Origin: Pseudolactococcus reticulitermitis
GTDB taxonomy: Bacteria; Bacillota; Bacilli; Lactobacillales; Streptococcaceae
Reading direction: 5' to 3'
NCBI RefSeq assembly: GCF_002260845.1
Contig: NZ_BEDT01000001.1
Coordinates: forward strand, 186,001-250,000
Length of the DNA: 64,000 nucleotides
The translations under genes were made by a program, and so were the position numbers. The notes under the pieces are model-generated. The model worked only from the letters and a program-made list of their open reading frames with translations. It made no database searches and had not been told where the DNA came from. How positions within the stretch are numbered: position 1 is the first letter of the stretch; each line of letters begins with the position of its first letter. Shown piece after piece: positions 54,407 through 63,052 of this stretch.

Positions 54407-54829
54407 TTAAATGCTACCTTGCAAGTATAACTCACTTTTTATTCTATCTTCTGCTGTTTGAAAGGCAATTTTTCGAACAGAACGTGGTAAAAATTTTCTG
54501 ATATCGTCTTCATTATAGCCAACTTGAAGCCTTTTCTCATCGACAATCAAAGGACGTCTCAGCAAACTTGTATTTTTTTCAATCACTTCAACCAAACAAC
54601 TCATAGACAAGTCATCCAAATCGACATTTAATTTTTTGTATGCCTTGCCCCGTTTAGAAATAATCTCCTCAGTCCCATTCTCTGTTAATGATAGAAGATG
54701 CAAAATTTCGCTATCCGTTAACTGGGCTTTTGTTAAATTAATTTCTTCAAATTCTAAATTGTGTTCTTGCAACCACTTCTTAGCCTTATCACAAGACGAA
54801 CTGTAGGCAACTGTGTATATCTTAATCAT
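54407..54829 (-). CDS. Spx/ArsC-family regulator with a single active-site cysteine
   Basis: This 140-residue protein has the thioredoxin-like Spx/ArsC fold. The redox switch CxxC of Spx reads SSSCDKA here, with only Cys13 retained and Ser at position 10. RRPLIVDEKRLQVGYNEDDIRKFLPRSVR is the usual Spx C-terminal pattern, including the RPL/I and the region that contacts RNA polymerase. Lactococci carry several Spx paralogues, some with one cysteine. It is transcribed alone with AGAGGA before the start. It is likely an RNA-polymerase-binding regulator insensitive to disulfide control. Confidence 0.8.
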   Translation of the reverse strand: MIKIYTVAYSSSCDKAKKWLQEHNLEFEEINLTKAQLTDSEILHLLSLTENGTEEIISKRGKAYKKLNVDLDDLSMSCLVEVIEKNTSLLRRPLIVDEKRLQVGYNEDDIRKFLPRSVRKIAFQTAEDRIKSELYLQGSI

Positions 54830-54981
54830 AATCCTCTTATCTTTAAATAATATTAAAAATCCTCTACAACTTAAACTAATTTGTTATTTAATTCGTTTAT
54901 AAAATTATTATATCTTAAATAATCGTCATTGTAAATACCTATTAATCTATTTTAATGTTATTTTTTGTTACAATTATATAA

Positions 54982-55017
54982 CAAAAAAAGCCTATCTTCA
55001 ACAAGATAAACTTTTTT
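54982..55017 (-). terminator. Terminator overlapping the mazF end
   Basis: TTATCTT pairs with AAGATAG-type sequence across a short loop inside an A-tract and a T-tract. It overlaps the last codons and stop of the MazF-like gene. Confidence 0.8.
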
Positions 55018-55345
55018 TGATGGCGATATCGACTTCCGACATCACCTTATCATTGAGATGTCCCGTTTTTTCCCGTAAACGACACTTGTCAATCGTCCTG
55101 ACCTGTTCACACAGAATAACTGAATCTGAACCAACACCTGCGACTTCTTTACAAATCGAAACGTGTGTTGGTAATGCCTTCTTCGTCTTCTTTGCCGTAA
55201 TTGCCGCAACAATTGTTGTGGGCGAGAAGGTATTGCCTGCATCGTTTTGAATCACTAATACAGGTCTAACCCCCCCTTGTTCGCTCCCTGTTACAGGCGA
55301 CAAATCAGCAAAGAAGATATCTCCTCTTAAAATTTCTCTAACCAT
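54998..55345 (-). CDS. mazF: MazF/PemK-type endoribonuclease toxin without a linked antitoxin
   Basis: This 115-residue protein closely follows the MazF/NdoA fold: [28 protein letters not shown] with the catalytic arginine, [12 protein letters not shown] with the catalytic threonine, LPTHVSI, and [17 protein letters not shown]. It should cut mRNA at short motifs. Usually a mazE antitoxin gene lies between alr and mazF, but here the frame overlaps the alr stop by eight bases and no small antitoxin frame precedes it. A chromosomal alr-linked solo mazF may be typical of lactococci. The C-terminus is a few residues shorter than B. subtilis NdoA. Confidence 0.88.
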   Translation of the reverse strand: MVREILRGDIFFADLSPVTGSEQGGVRPVLVIQNDAGNTFSPTTIVAAITAKKTKKALPTHVSICKEVAGVGSDSVILCEQVRTIDKCRLREKTGHLNDKVMSEVDIAIKKSLSC

Positions 55346-56453
55346 TTTGATATATCCGTTTTATCCGATCACTTAATAAACAAACTACTTCATAATTAAT
55401 CGTACCACGATGTGCTGCCACATCATCTACTGTTATTTTTTCATCACCATCTTGGCCAATCAAAGTCACTTTTGTCCCGATGGGCAAGATTTCAGGTAAG
55501 GCAATGGTCATTTGATCCATCGAAATCCGACCAATAATCGGGCATCTTTGACCATTCACCAAGACATAGAAGCCAGTCATATCACGTGTCCAACCATCTG
55601 CATAGCCGATTGGCACAGTGCCAACGATGGTAGACTGATCTGCGACAAATGCTCCCCCATAACCAACCGTTGCCCCTTTTTCAATGGTCTTGATATGTGT
55701 CAATTCTGATTTTAACTCAAGCGCTGGTGTTATTTGATAGGTCATATCAAGCGTGCGACCACTTGGATTTAAGCCATACATGGCGTCTCCTAAGCGTTCA
55801 ATATCTTGAATCGTATCCTTGTGCCAAATACCTGCGGCAGAATTACTAGAATGGACATATTTTGGACGACGGCTTAGAGCTGAAACAATTGCATTAAACT
55901 GCGACCATTGTGCCTCAAATTTTTCTTGTGCTGCTTCATCAGCTGTCGCAAAATGGGTAAAGACGCCATCAAAGACCATGTCATAATTATCCGCAAGTGC
56001 GATGATGTCATTAGCCTCTTGCGCCGTTGTCACCCCAATCCGTCCCATACCAGAATCGACCTTGATATGGTATTTCAAGTGTTCAGTCTCCACATCTTCC
56101 AGATGCTCGATGACAAGTTTCAGCCAATCCAGAGACGGCACAGTCACCGTCACGCGCAAATTAACCGCGATATGAATATCAGCTGGGACAATCCCACTCA
56201 AAACTAAAATCGGTTTAACAATCCCATGACTTCTCAGTTCAATCGCCTCATCAAGGTTAGAGACACAAAAGCCTGACACTAAGTCATTGGCGCTTAGCGC
56301 CACATCATTTGCCCCGTGACCATAGCCATTAGCTTTCACAACCGCCCAAATCTCGGTGCTGTTATTGATATATGTTTTGAAATTTTTGATATTCGCCTGC
56401 ATCGCTGCGAGATTAATAATCGCTTGCGTCGGGCGATGTGTACTTGGTTTCAT
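55338..56453 (-). CDS. alr: Alanine racemase
   Basis: This 371-residue PLP enzyme makes D-alanine for peptidoglycan and teichoic acids. The PLP lysine is in [12 protein letters not shown] (about residue 39) and the catalytic tyrosine is in [11 protein letters not shown] (about 265). It is three bases after acpS and overlaps mazF, forming an acpS-alr-mazF unit. Confidence 0.95.
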   Translation of the reverse strand: MKPSTHRPTQAIINLAAMQANIKNFKTYINNSTEIWAVVKANGYGHGANDVALSANDLVSGFCVSNLDEAIELRSHGIVKPILVLSGIVPADIHIAVNLRVTVTVPSLDWLKLVIEHLEDVETEHLKYHIKVDSGMGRIGVTTAQEANDIIALADNYDMVFDGVFTHFATADEAAQEKFEAQWSQFNAIVSALSRRPKYVHSSNSAAGIWHKDTIQDIERLGDAMYGLNPSGRTLDMTYQITPALELKSELTHIKTIEKGATVGYGGAFVADQSTIVGTVPIGYADGWTRDMTGFYVLVNGQRCPIIGRISMDQMTIALPEILPIGTKVTLIGQDGDEKITVDDVAAHRGTINYEVVCLLSDRIKRIYQNG

Positions 56454-56456
56454 GTC

Positions 56457-56822
56457 TTAATCACGACTTTCTAAAATAACGAAAGCAATAGCTTCCAAAT
56501 GACTATGACTGATGGATAAATGCGCCACGCCTTTATCAGAAAAAGGATGTTGGATGAACTTGGGCGCGCCTAAATCGTCGGGTAAAATGGTCATATCTTG
56601 AAAAGAGACATGACCACCGATGCCGGTGCCGTAGGCTTTTGAATAGGCCTCTTTAGCTGCCCAGCGCCCCCCTAAAAATTCGATTTGGCGCTGTCCCGAT
56701 AAGGTCATAAATGTCGCCAATTCGCTTGCCGTGAGGACACGGTTCGCAAATTTCGGATTTCGATTTAAAGCCTTCTCAATCCGTGAAAGTTCAATATTAT
56801 CAACACCATTACCATAGATCAT
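56457..56822 (-). CDS. acpS: Holo-acyl-carrier-protein synthase
   Basis: This 121-residue enzyme transfers phosphopantetheine from CoA to ACP. GNGVDNIELSRIEKAL (Mg-binding Asp) and FLGGRWAAKEAYSKAYGTGI are both intact. It has no Shine-Dalgarno site; the extended -10 ends six bases before the ATG, so acpS-alr-mazF is predicted to be leaderless. Confidence 0.94.
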   Translation of the reverse strand: MIYGNGVDNIELSRIEKALNRNPKFANRVLTASELATFMTLSGQRQIEFLGGRWAAKEAYSKAYGTGIGGHVSFQDMTILPDDLGAPKFIQHPFSDKGVAHLSISHSHLEAIAFVILESRD

Positions 56823-56828
56823 AATTTC

Positions 56829-56837
56829 ATTATATCA
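56829..56837 (-). promoter_or_regulatory. Extended -10 promoter of acpS, leaderless
   Basis: TGATATAAT on the minus strand with the hexamer ending six bases (GAAATT) before ATG 56822. It directly follows the T-tract of the pepV terminator. Confidence 0.65.
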
Positions 56838-56863
56838 AAAAAATCCCGTGCTTTGGGATTTAT
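56837..56863 (-). terminator. Terminator after pepV
   Basis: AATCCC pairs with GGGATT across a seven-base loop and continues with seven T residues on the minus strand. Confidence 0.8.
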
Positions 56864-56882
56864 TTGTTTGGCTTCATTTGGT

Positions 56883-58301
56883 TTATTTCGCTAATTCGTA
56901 AATCGCTTCCGCATAGATGGCTGCTGCGCGCAACAAAACATCAACTGGGATAAATTCATTGGCTTGGTGCATGGTGTCAATGTCACCAGGGAACATGGCA
57001 CCGAAGGCGACGCCGCGTTTAAGCAAACGACCAAAAGTTCCCCCACCGATGATTTGTTCGTGACCTTTAAGCCCTGTTTGTTTTTCATAAACGTCAAGCA
57101 AGGTGCTGACCAATTCATCTGCCATTGGCACATAGTGCGGTGTGTGCTCATGGGTAGATTTGCTTACAGTGTCAACACCCTCAAGCGCCACTAAGACTTT
57201 AGAAATCGCTTCAGAATCTGTCCCTTGTGGGTAACGGAAATTCAGGGCAATGGTATTGTCTGATGAGGCGTCATCAAAGTTAAAGACACCAGCGTTCATT
57301 GACAAAGCACCCATTTTAGGGTCTTCGAAAGCAACGCCTGTTTTATCACCCGCATGGTCTTCAATTAAAATCGTCCCAGCGATTTGAGTGAATGGTGAGA
57401 CAACGCCGATTTCATTTAAGAACTTGGCAAGGTAAGTGGCACCATTGACCCCTTTTTCTGGCATGGCACCGTGAGCTGAACGACCGTGAAGCACAACCGT
57501 TACTTGACCATTTGCTGCTGTTTCCGTTTCAAATCTAAGATTTTTATCTGCATGTGCACTGACAAATGCTTCAAGTTTGGTGTTAAGGTCTGCTAGGTCG
57601 CCTGAAATCACCGCTGTTGCTGATTCTGGTACCATGTTTTCACGCAAACCACCTGTAAAACTATGCAGATGAACAGCGCCTGAGTTATCGCCTGTAATAT
57701 GGAGATATTCTGTGATATTGCCTTTTTCACCATTGATAATCGGGAATTCCGCATCTGGTGAAAAACCGAAATCAGGCTCAGGCAAGCCGACATGCGCAAA
57801 GTAGTAGTCCATGTCGCCCCAGCCTGATTCTTCGTCAGTTCCTGCGATAAAGCGGATTTTTTTAGTCAGTGGCACATTTAGCTCTTTTAGTATTTTCAAA
57901 CCATAATAACACGCCATAGTCGGGCCTTTATCATCTGATGCGCCACGGGCATAAATCTTACCGTCGCGAATTTCAGGCTCATAAGGGTTGCTAGCCCAAC
58001 CAGTGCCAGCAGGTACAACGTCCATGTGGGCGAAAATGCCAAGCACTTCTGCATCCTCTGGCAAGTCGTCGCCATATGTAAAGTGACCGGCATAGTTGTC
58101 CACGTTTTTTGTCGCATAACCGTCACGCTCAGCCAAACTCAAAAATTGTTGAAGTGCTGCAACTGGACCAGGGCCGAACGGCGTTTCTGGTGTGACTTGG
58201 CTATCGTCACGTTCAGAATTAATTTTCAAAAGTGAAAATAAATCTGCTAATAAGTCGTCTTTGCGGGCTGCAACCTCTGCTTTAAAATCAATTTGTGTCA
58301 T
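56883..58301 (-). CDS. pepV: Dipeptidase PepV (M20 family)
   Basis: This 472-residue zinc dipeptidase cleaves many dipeptides in the cytoplasm. Metal ligands and catalytic residues are in FAHMDVVPAG, ARGASDDKGPTMACYYG, GTDEESGWGDMDYY and the C-terminal GGGTFGRLL/FPGDIDTMHQANEF region. The length matches lactobacillar and lactococcal PepV. The start overlaps the upstream PH/SHOCT gene stop by four bases, so they are coupled. Confidence 0.94.
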   Translation of the reverse strand: MTQIDFKAEVAARKDDLLADLFSLLKINSERDDSQVTPETPFGPGPVAALQQFLSLAERDGYATKNVDNYAGHFTYGDDLPEDAEVLGIFAHMDVVPAGTGWASNPYEPEIRDGKIYARGASDDKGPTMACYYGLKILKELNVPLTKKIRFIAGTDEESGWGDMDYYFAHVGLPEPDFGFSPDAEFPIINGEKGNITEYLHITGDNSGAVHLHSFTGGLRENMVPESATAVISGDLADLNTKLEAFVSAHADKNLRFETETAANGQVTVVLHGRSAHGAMPEKGVNGATYLAKFLNEIGVVSPFTQIAGTILIEDHAGDKTGVAFEDPKMGALSMNAGVFNFDDASSDNTIALNFRYPQGTDSEAISKVLVALEGVDTVSKSTHEHTPHYVPMADELVSTLLDVYEKQTGLKGHEQIIGGGTFGRLLKRGVAFGAMFPGDIDTMHQANEFIPVDVLLRAAAIYAEAIYELAK

Positions 58302-58993
58302 TTTCTTCCTAATAACCTTTCTTTATACTCGTCATATTCTTCTGGTGTAATCAAACCTTCCTCCATGGAAAGTTTAGCAGATGACAATTTTTCATACATG
58401 GTAGATGTGTCATAGACAACTTTTGGCTCTGCCGTTTTTTCAGGCATGGGCTGTTGCTGCTGGGGTGACATCGGGGCGCTTGTCTGATAGCCCCCATACA
58501 TCTGATTATTTTTGATGTCACTCACGCCCTCTTGGATGCGCTTGGCAATTCTTCTGACGACACTTTTCGTCCAAAAGACTGAAAAATTATCGCCTAAAGA
58601 TTCCACGCGGACATGCCCCCAAATGATATGGGTAATCGGCTCGATATTTTTAATATCATTGAGCGGAATCGAAGAGACCTTGTGAAAAAACGGTCGCCAA
58701 CGGGCATAAACTAAGCGATTTTCATTGGTGATGATATAGGCATAGTAGCCTTGGGTATTGAAAAATTTCGGTTCGGCTTGCGCATGTTCATTTTCCTCGC
58801 CCTCATCATCATCGTAATCTGTATGTCGACCGATAAAACTGGAAACAGCGTACTCGTCATCTAACAAACTCTCAGCAACCACCTTAAAATGCAATTTCTG
58901 CAACCATGCGCCCCAAAGGTTAAAGCCAAGTTTATTGTCTCGCGCAAAGCGATACATCTCATCTGCCGTCCATAGTTGGGCTTTTTCTGTCAT
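58298..58993 (-). CDS. PH-domain and SHOCT-domain protein
   Basis: This 231-residue protein has no signal peptide or membrane segment. Residues 75-165 look like a bacterial PH (YokE-like) domain (RLVYARWRPFFHKVSSIPLNDIK), preceded by an acidic loop and followed by a Pro/Gln-rich linker. The last 30 residues (KLSSAKLSMEEGLITPEEYD) are a SHOCT domain, a short oligomerisation motif often found at the C-terminus. GAGGTG precedes the start. It is coupled to pepV. The function is unknown. Confidence 0.75.
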   Translation of the reverse strand: MTEKAQLWTADEMYRFARDNKLGFNLWGAWLQKLHFKVVAESLLDDEYAVSSFIGRHTDYDDDEGEENEHAQAEPKFFNTQGYYAYIITNENRLVYARWRPFFHKVSSIPLNDIKNIEPITHIIWGHVRVESLGDNFSVFWTKSVVRRIAKRIQEGVSDIKNNQMYGGYQTSAPMSPQQQQPMPEKTAEPKVVYDTSTMYEKLSSAKLSMEEGLITPEEYDEYKERLLGRK

Positions 58994-59031
58994 CTGTCAC
59001 CTCTTTTCATTTTGCTTTACCGTCCTGTCCT

Positions 59032-59040
59032 ATTTTATCA
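59032..59040 (-). promoter_or_regulatory. Extended -10 promoter of the PH/SHOCT-pepV unit
   Basis: TGATAAAAT on the minus strand preceded by six T residues. The leader is about 35 bases with a ribosome binding site. Confidence 0.5.
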
Positions 59041-59063
59041 AAAAAGCAAGAGAAAAGACATTT

Positions 59064-60854
59064 TTACTCGATTTTTTCTTGATTAGGTTTAGCCAAGGTT
59101 TCCTTAATTCGCTCAGCGACATCATAGGGAATGCCCGCCTCATGAATTTCTGAAGGCGTTGCCGCCTGAATGTTGGTTAAGGACTTAAACGTGCGCATTA
59201 ATTTCTGTTTGCGCTTAGGTCCTAGCCCGTCAATGCCGTCCAATTTGCTAGAAAATGAATTTTTCGAGCGAACTTGTCGATGAAAGGTGATGGCAAATCT
59301 GTGAACTTCATCTTGAATCCGCTGTAATAAGAAAAATTCCTGACTTTGACGACTCAGTGGCACGACTTCTAACGGTTCGCCAAATAGCAACTCCTGCGTT
59401 TGGTGCTTATCATTTTTCGCCAAACCGGCTATTGGAATATCGAGTCCCAGATTATCTAGAATTTCCTTGGCTGCATTAATCTGACCAACACCACCGTCCA
59501 TGATAATCAAGTCGGGCAAGATACCGTCTTCTTTGATGGCACGACTGTAACGCCGTAAAATAACCTCGCGCATGCTGGCATAATCATCTGGCCCGACAAC
59601 GGTTTTAATCTTAAACTTGCGATAATCTTTCTTAGAGGGCTTACCGTCCACAAAGACAACCATAGCGCTGACAGGACTTGTTCCCATGATATTGGAGTTA
59701 TCAAAACTCTCAATCCGACGCGGTGTCGGAATATTCATGAGCGTGCCTAGATTTTCAATCGCACCGTGGGTTTTCTCAATGTTTTTTTCAGCCAGTTCAA
59801 ATTTCTGCTGAAGACTGACGCGAGCATTCTTCGTCGCCAGATTGACTAATTGTTTCTTCTCACCTCGAGACGGCTGAATGACTTTCGTCTGCGTCAAAGC
59901 TTGAACGGATGCCAAATCAATATCCGACGGAATAAAAATCTCCTTGGGAATAAAGTGATCCGTTCCCTTGTAAAATTGACCCACATAGGTCAAAAAATCT
60001 TCATCCGCATCGTTATAGTAGGGAAAAAGATTGACATCCCGCTGAATGAGTTTGCCCTGTCGGACAAAGAAAACCTGCACACACATCCAGCCTTTATCTA
60101 CGGCATAACCAAATACATCTCGGTCTTGCAAATCCTGATTCATGACCCGTTGCTTGGTGCGCAAAGTGCCAATTGCCTTGACCAAATCACGATACTCTGC
60201 CGCTTTTTCAAACTCAAACCTCTCTGCTGCCCCATGCATTTTAGCATCCAGTGCCTTGACGATTTTATCCTCGCCACCATTGAGAAATTTAGTAATTTCC
60301 TCTAGCATACTGGTGTATTCTGACGGTTTAATATCAAAAACACAGGGTGCCAAACACTGGTGCATATGATAATAAAGACAGACTTGATTGGGCAAAATAT
60401 GACATTTTCTTAAGGGAAAAATACGATCAAGCAAATGTTTAATTTCATTTGCTGCCCCAACATCTGGATAGGGACCAAAATATTGGGAACCGTCTTTTTT
60501 GACCTGCCGCGTGATTAGCAAGCGTGGGTATTTCTCACGGGTAATTTTGATAAATGGGTAAGATTTATCATCCTTGAGCATGATATTATACTTGGGCATA
60601 TTCTCTTGAATGAGATTAATTTCCAAGAGTAAAGCCTCGATATTAGACTCCGTGACAATAAATTCAAAATCAACGATTTCTGACACCAAAAGTTCTGTCT
60701 TGGTATCATGAGACCCACGAAAATAAGACCGCACGCGATTTTTCAGATTCTTCGCCTTGCCGACATAGATAATCGTCCCATTTTTATCTTTATGCAAATA
60801 ACAGCCAGGATTATCTGGCAGTATCGCTAATTTTGCCTTGATTGTCTCATTCAT
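59064..60854 (-). CDS. uvrC: Excinuclease ABC subunit C
   Basis: This 596-residue nuclease makes both cuts in nucleotide excision repair. The GIY-YIG domain ([26 protein letters not shown] at the start, residues 15-90) makes the 3' cut, a UVR motif lies near residue 205, the RNase H-like domain ([25 protein letters not shown]) makes the 5' cut, and helix-hairpin-helix motifs end the protein. The extended -10 ends nine bases before the ATG, leaving a leader of about three bases and no ribosome binding site. Confidence 0.95.
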   Translation of the reverse strand: MNETIKAKLAILPDNPGCYLHKDKNGTIIYVGKAKNLKNRVRSYFRGSHDTKTELLVSEIVDFEFIVTESNIEALLLEINLIQENMPKYNIMLKDDKSYPFIKITREKYPRLLITRQVKKDGSQYFGPYPDVGAANEIKHLLDRIFPLRKCHILPNQVCLYYHMHQCLAPCVFDIKPSEYTSMLEEITKFLNGGEDKIVKALDAKMHGAAERFEFEKAAEYRDLVKAIGTLRTKQRVMNQDLQDRDVFGYAVDKGWMCVQVFFVRQGKLIQRDVNLFPYYNDADEDFLTYVGQFYKGTDHFIPKEIFIPSDIDLASVQALTQTKVIQPSRGEKKQLVNLATKNARVSLQQKFELAEKNIEKTHGAIENLGTLMNIPTPRRIESFDNSNIMGTSPVSAMVVFVDGKPSKKDYRKFKIKTVVGPDDYASMREVILRRYSRAIKEDGILPDLIIMDGGVGQINAAKEILDNLGLDIPIAGLAKNDKHQTQELLFGEPLEVVPLSRQSQEFFLLQRIQDEVHRFAITFHRQVRSKNSFSSKLDGIDGLGPKRKQKLMRTFKSLTNIQAATPSEIHEAGIPYDVAERIKETLAKPNQEKIE

Positions 60855-60863
60855 AGTATCTCT

Positions 60864-60872
60864 ATTATATCA
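60864..60872 (-). promoter_or_regulatory. Extended -10 promoter of uvrC, near-leaderless
   Basis: TGATATAAT on the minus strand, directly after the rpsA terminator T-tract and nine bases before ATG 60854. Confidence 0.6.
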
Positions 60873-60897
60873 AAAAAACGCCCTTTCGGACGTTTTC
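60873..60897 (-). terminator. Terminator after rpsA
   Basis: AACGTCC pairs with GGGCGTT (one mismatch-type pair) across a GAAA tetraloop and runs into seven T residues on the minus strand. Confidence 0.85.
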
Positions 60898-60907
60898 GTG
60901 AACTTTC

Positions 60908-62149
60908 TTAAAAGTTGTTGATATCGAAATCATCACCTAAGAAGTCAGCAAGTGAGAAGCCTTCTTGTGTTTCTGGTAATGTGTATTCTGGTTTCGTATT
61001 GCGACGTGGTGCACGTGGTTTAGCATCACGACGTTGTCCACCTTGTGCAGCGTTACCTGAATCGTTTGAACGTTCTTTACGTGCAGGCGCTTCAGTCAAT
61101 GCTTTGATCGACAATGAGATACGTTCTTCAGCTGGTTTCACGTCAAGTACTTTAACTTGAACGGCTTGACCTACTGACAAGACATCTTTCGCGTTTTCAA
61201 CACGTTCCCAAGAGATTTGAGAAATGTGAACCAAACCTTCAACACCTGGGAAGATTTCAACGAAAGCACCGAAGTCAGTGATACGTTTAACCGTACCATC
61301 GAGAACAGAACCAACTGGTGCTTTTTCATCGATGTCATCCCATGGTCCAGGCTGTGTTGCTTTAAGAGAAAGTGAGACACGACCAGCTTCTTCATCAACT
61401 TTCAAGACTTTAACTTGAACAGTTTCGCCAACTTTAACTACATCGCTAGGTTTTTTAACGCGTCCATGAGCCAATTCAGTCACGTGAACAAGTCCGTCAA
61501 CACCACCAAGATTGATGAAAGCACCAAAGTCAGTTGTCCGTGCAACAGTACCTTCAACGATATCCCCTTCGTGCAAGTTAGCAAAGGCTTCAGCACGTTG
61601 TGATTTAGATTCTTCTTCAATAACCGCACGACGGCTCAAGATGAAACGTTTTTCAGCAGCGTTGACTTCGATAATTTTAGCGTCGAATTCTTCACCGACA
61701 AATTTCTTAGTATCGCGTACAAAGTAAGTGTCAATCATAGATGCTGGGATGAAACCACGAACACCGTTGAAGTCTACGGACAAGCCACCTTTGACGTCTT
61801 TTACAACTTTAACAGTGACAACTTCGCCTTCTTTGCCTTCAAGGTCAGCAAAAGCTTTACGTGCAGCAAGACGTTTTTCAGAAAGCAAGTAAACGTTAGC
61901 GCCTTCTGATTCTTTACCAACGATTTGCTTGACAACCAAAAGTTCCTTAACTTCACCAGCTTTGACGAAGTCATTTATATCAGCGTCACGTTCGTTAGTG
62001 AGTTCACGAAGCGTCAAAACACCTTCAACACCTGTACCAACGATCGCTACTGTAGCTTGATCGCCTTCGACAGTGAGGATTTCACCGCTTACGACGTCAC
62101 CGACTTTAACGTCACCGACGCTGTTCAATAATTCTTCAAATTCGTTCAT
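60908..62149 (-). CDS. rpsA: 30S ribosomal protein S1 (four S1 domains)
   Basis: This 413-residue protein has four S1 RNA-binding domains at about residues 15-85, 105-175, 192-262 and 277-347 (VEGTVARTTDFGAFINLGGV and LDGTVKRITDFGAFVEIFPG are the third and fourth), and a basic low-complexity tail. It aids mRNA binding by the 30S subunit; the four-domain form is usual in streptococci and lactococci. GGAGG precedes the start, after a leader of about 70 bases. Confidence 0.95.
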   Translation of the reverse strand: MNEFEELLNSVGDVKVGDVVSGEILTVEGDQATVAIVGTGVEGVLTLRELTNERDADINDFVKAGEVKELLVVKQIVGKESEGANVYLLSEKRLAARKAFADLEGKEGEVVTVKVVKDVKGGLSVDFNGVRGFIPASMIDTYFVRDTKKFVGEEFDAKIIEVNAAEKRFILSRRAVIEEESKSQRAEAFANLHEGDIVEGTVARTTDFGAFINLGGVDGLVHVTELAHGRVKKPSDVVKVGETVQVKVLKVDEEAGRVSLSLKATQPGPWDDIDEKAPVGSVLDGTVKRITDFGAFVEIFPGVEGLVHISQISWERVENAKDVLSVGQAVQVKVLDVKPAEERISLSIKALTEAPARKERSNDSGNAAQGGQRRDAKPRAPRRNTKPEYTLPETQEGFSLADFLGDDFDINNF

Positions 62150-62240
62150 TTTTTAAAAAGTTTCCTCCAACAATTTGACTAGTACACATCTTTTACGACA
62201 GATACAGTCCTAATATTTATCTTACCATAATTTTTCCTAA

Positions 62241-62276
62241 AAAGAAAGCGATTTTTGACGAGAAATCGCTTTTTAT
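62241..62276 (-). terminator. Terminator after trpA
   Basis: AAAGCGATTT pairs perfectly with AAATCGCTTT across a loop of about seven bases and is followed by T-rich sequence on the minus strand. Confidence 0.85.
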
Positions 62277-62277
62277 T

Positions 62278-63051
62278 TTAGATTTGACTCGCTTTTTGTA
62301 AAAATTCAGCCATTTCAGCTGTTTTGCCTTCGTGTAATCCCTTAACAATGTAGGAGCCGACGATGACACCGTCAACCGCTTGGCGGAAATTTTCAACGTG
62401 AGCGATGGATGACACGCCAAAGCCAGCTAGGACAGGCGCATCAGAAAGCTCAGCCAATTTCGCCAAGTGTTGATTTAAATCCGCTCGGTAATCGTGGCCT
62501 GCTCCTGTCACACCATTGACCGTTACGGCATAGATGAAGCCTTGGGCATCTTTGACTAATTCAGCTTGGCGTTCTGGAGTACTGGTCAGCGTCACAAGTG
62601 GTACCAAAGCAATATCAGTATCTACCAAAAACGGCGCAATCATATTTTCATGTTCGCGTGGGACATCTGGCAAAATCAAGCCTTTGACCGGTGTGTTTTT
62701 GAGGTCGTTGACAAATTTTTCAATGCCGTATTTATAGATGGGATTAAAATAGGACATGATGACCAAAGGCACATTTGTCTTGATCGTTTTCAAGGTTTCG
62801 ATGACCTTTGTCAAAGTCGTCCCGTTTTTCAAAGCGCGAATCCCCGCTAATTCAATCACAGGACCGTCAGCCACTGGATCTGAAAAGGGAAGCCCGATTT
62901 CAATAGCGCTGGCACCATTTGTCACCAAAAAGTCAAGGGTTTCGGGTAAGCCCGCGATGCCATTTGCGTGGTCGCCTGCCATGATGTAAGGTACGACGAG
63001 GGTTTTGTTGGCTGCTTTAAGCATTTCCAAGTGTTGTCGTAAGGTTTTCAT
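62278..63051 (-). CDS. trpA: Tryptophan synthase alpha chain
   Basis: This 257-residue TIM-barrel enzyme cleaves indole-3-glycerol phosphate. The catalytic glutamate and aspartate are in [20 protein letters not shown] (about residues 44-63), and GFGVSSIAH and [10 protein letters not shown] bind phosphate. ATG 63051 with GGAGA is preferred; it lies one base after the trpB stop. It is the last gene of the trp operon, followed by a terminator. Confidence 0.95.
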   Translation of the reverse strand: MKTLRQHLEMLKAANKTLVVPYIMAGDHANGIAGLPETLDFLVTNGASAIEIGLPFSDPVADGPVIELAGIRALKNGTTLTKVIETLKTIKTNVPLVIMSYFNPIYKYGIEKFVNDLKNTPVKGLILPDVPREHENMIAPFLVDTDIALVPLVTLTSTPERQAELVKDAQGFIYAVTVNGVTGAGHDYRADLNQHLAKLAELSDAPVLAGFGVSSIAHVENFRQAVDGVIVGSYIVKGLHEGKTAEMAEFLQKASQI

Positions 63052-63052
63052 C

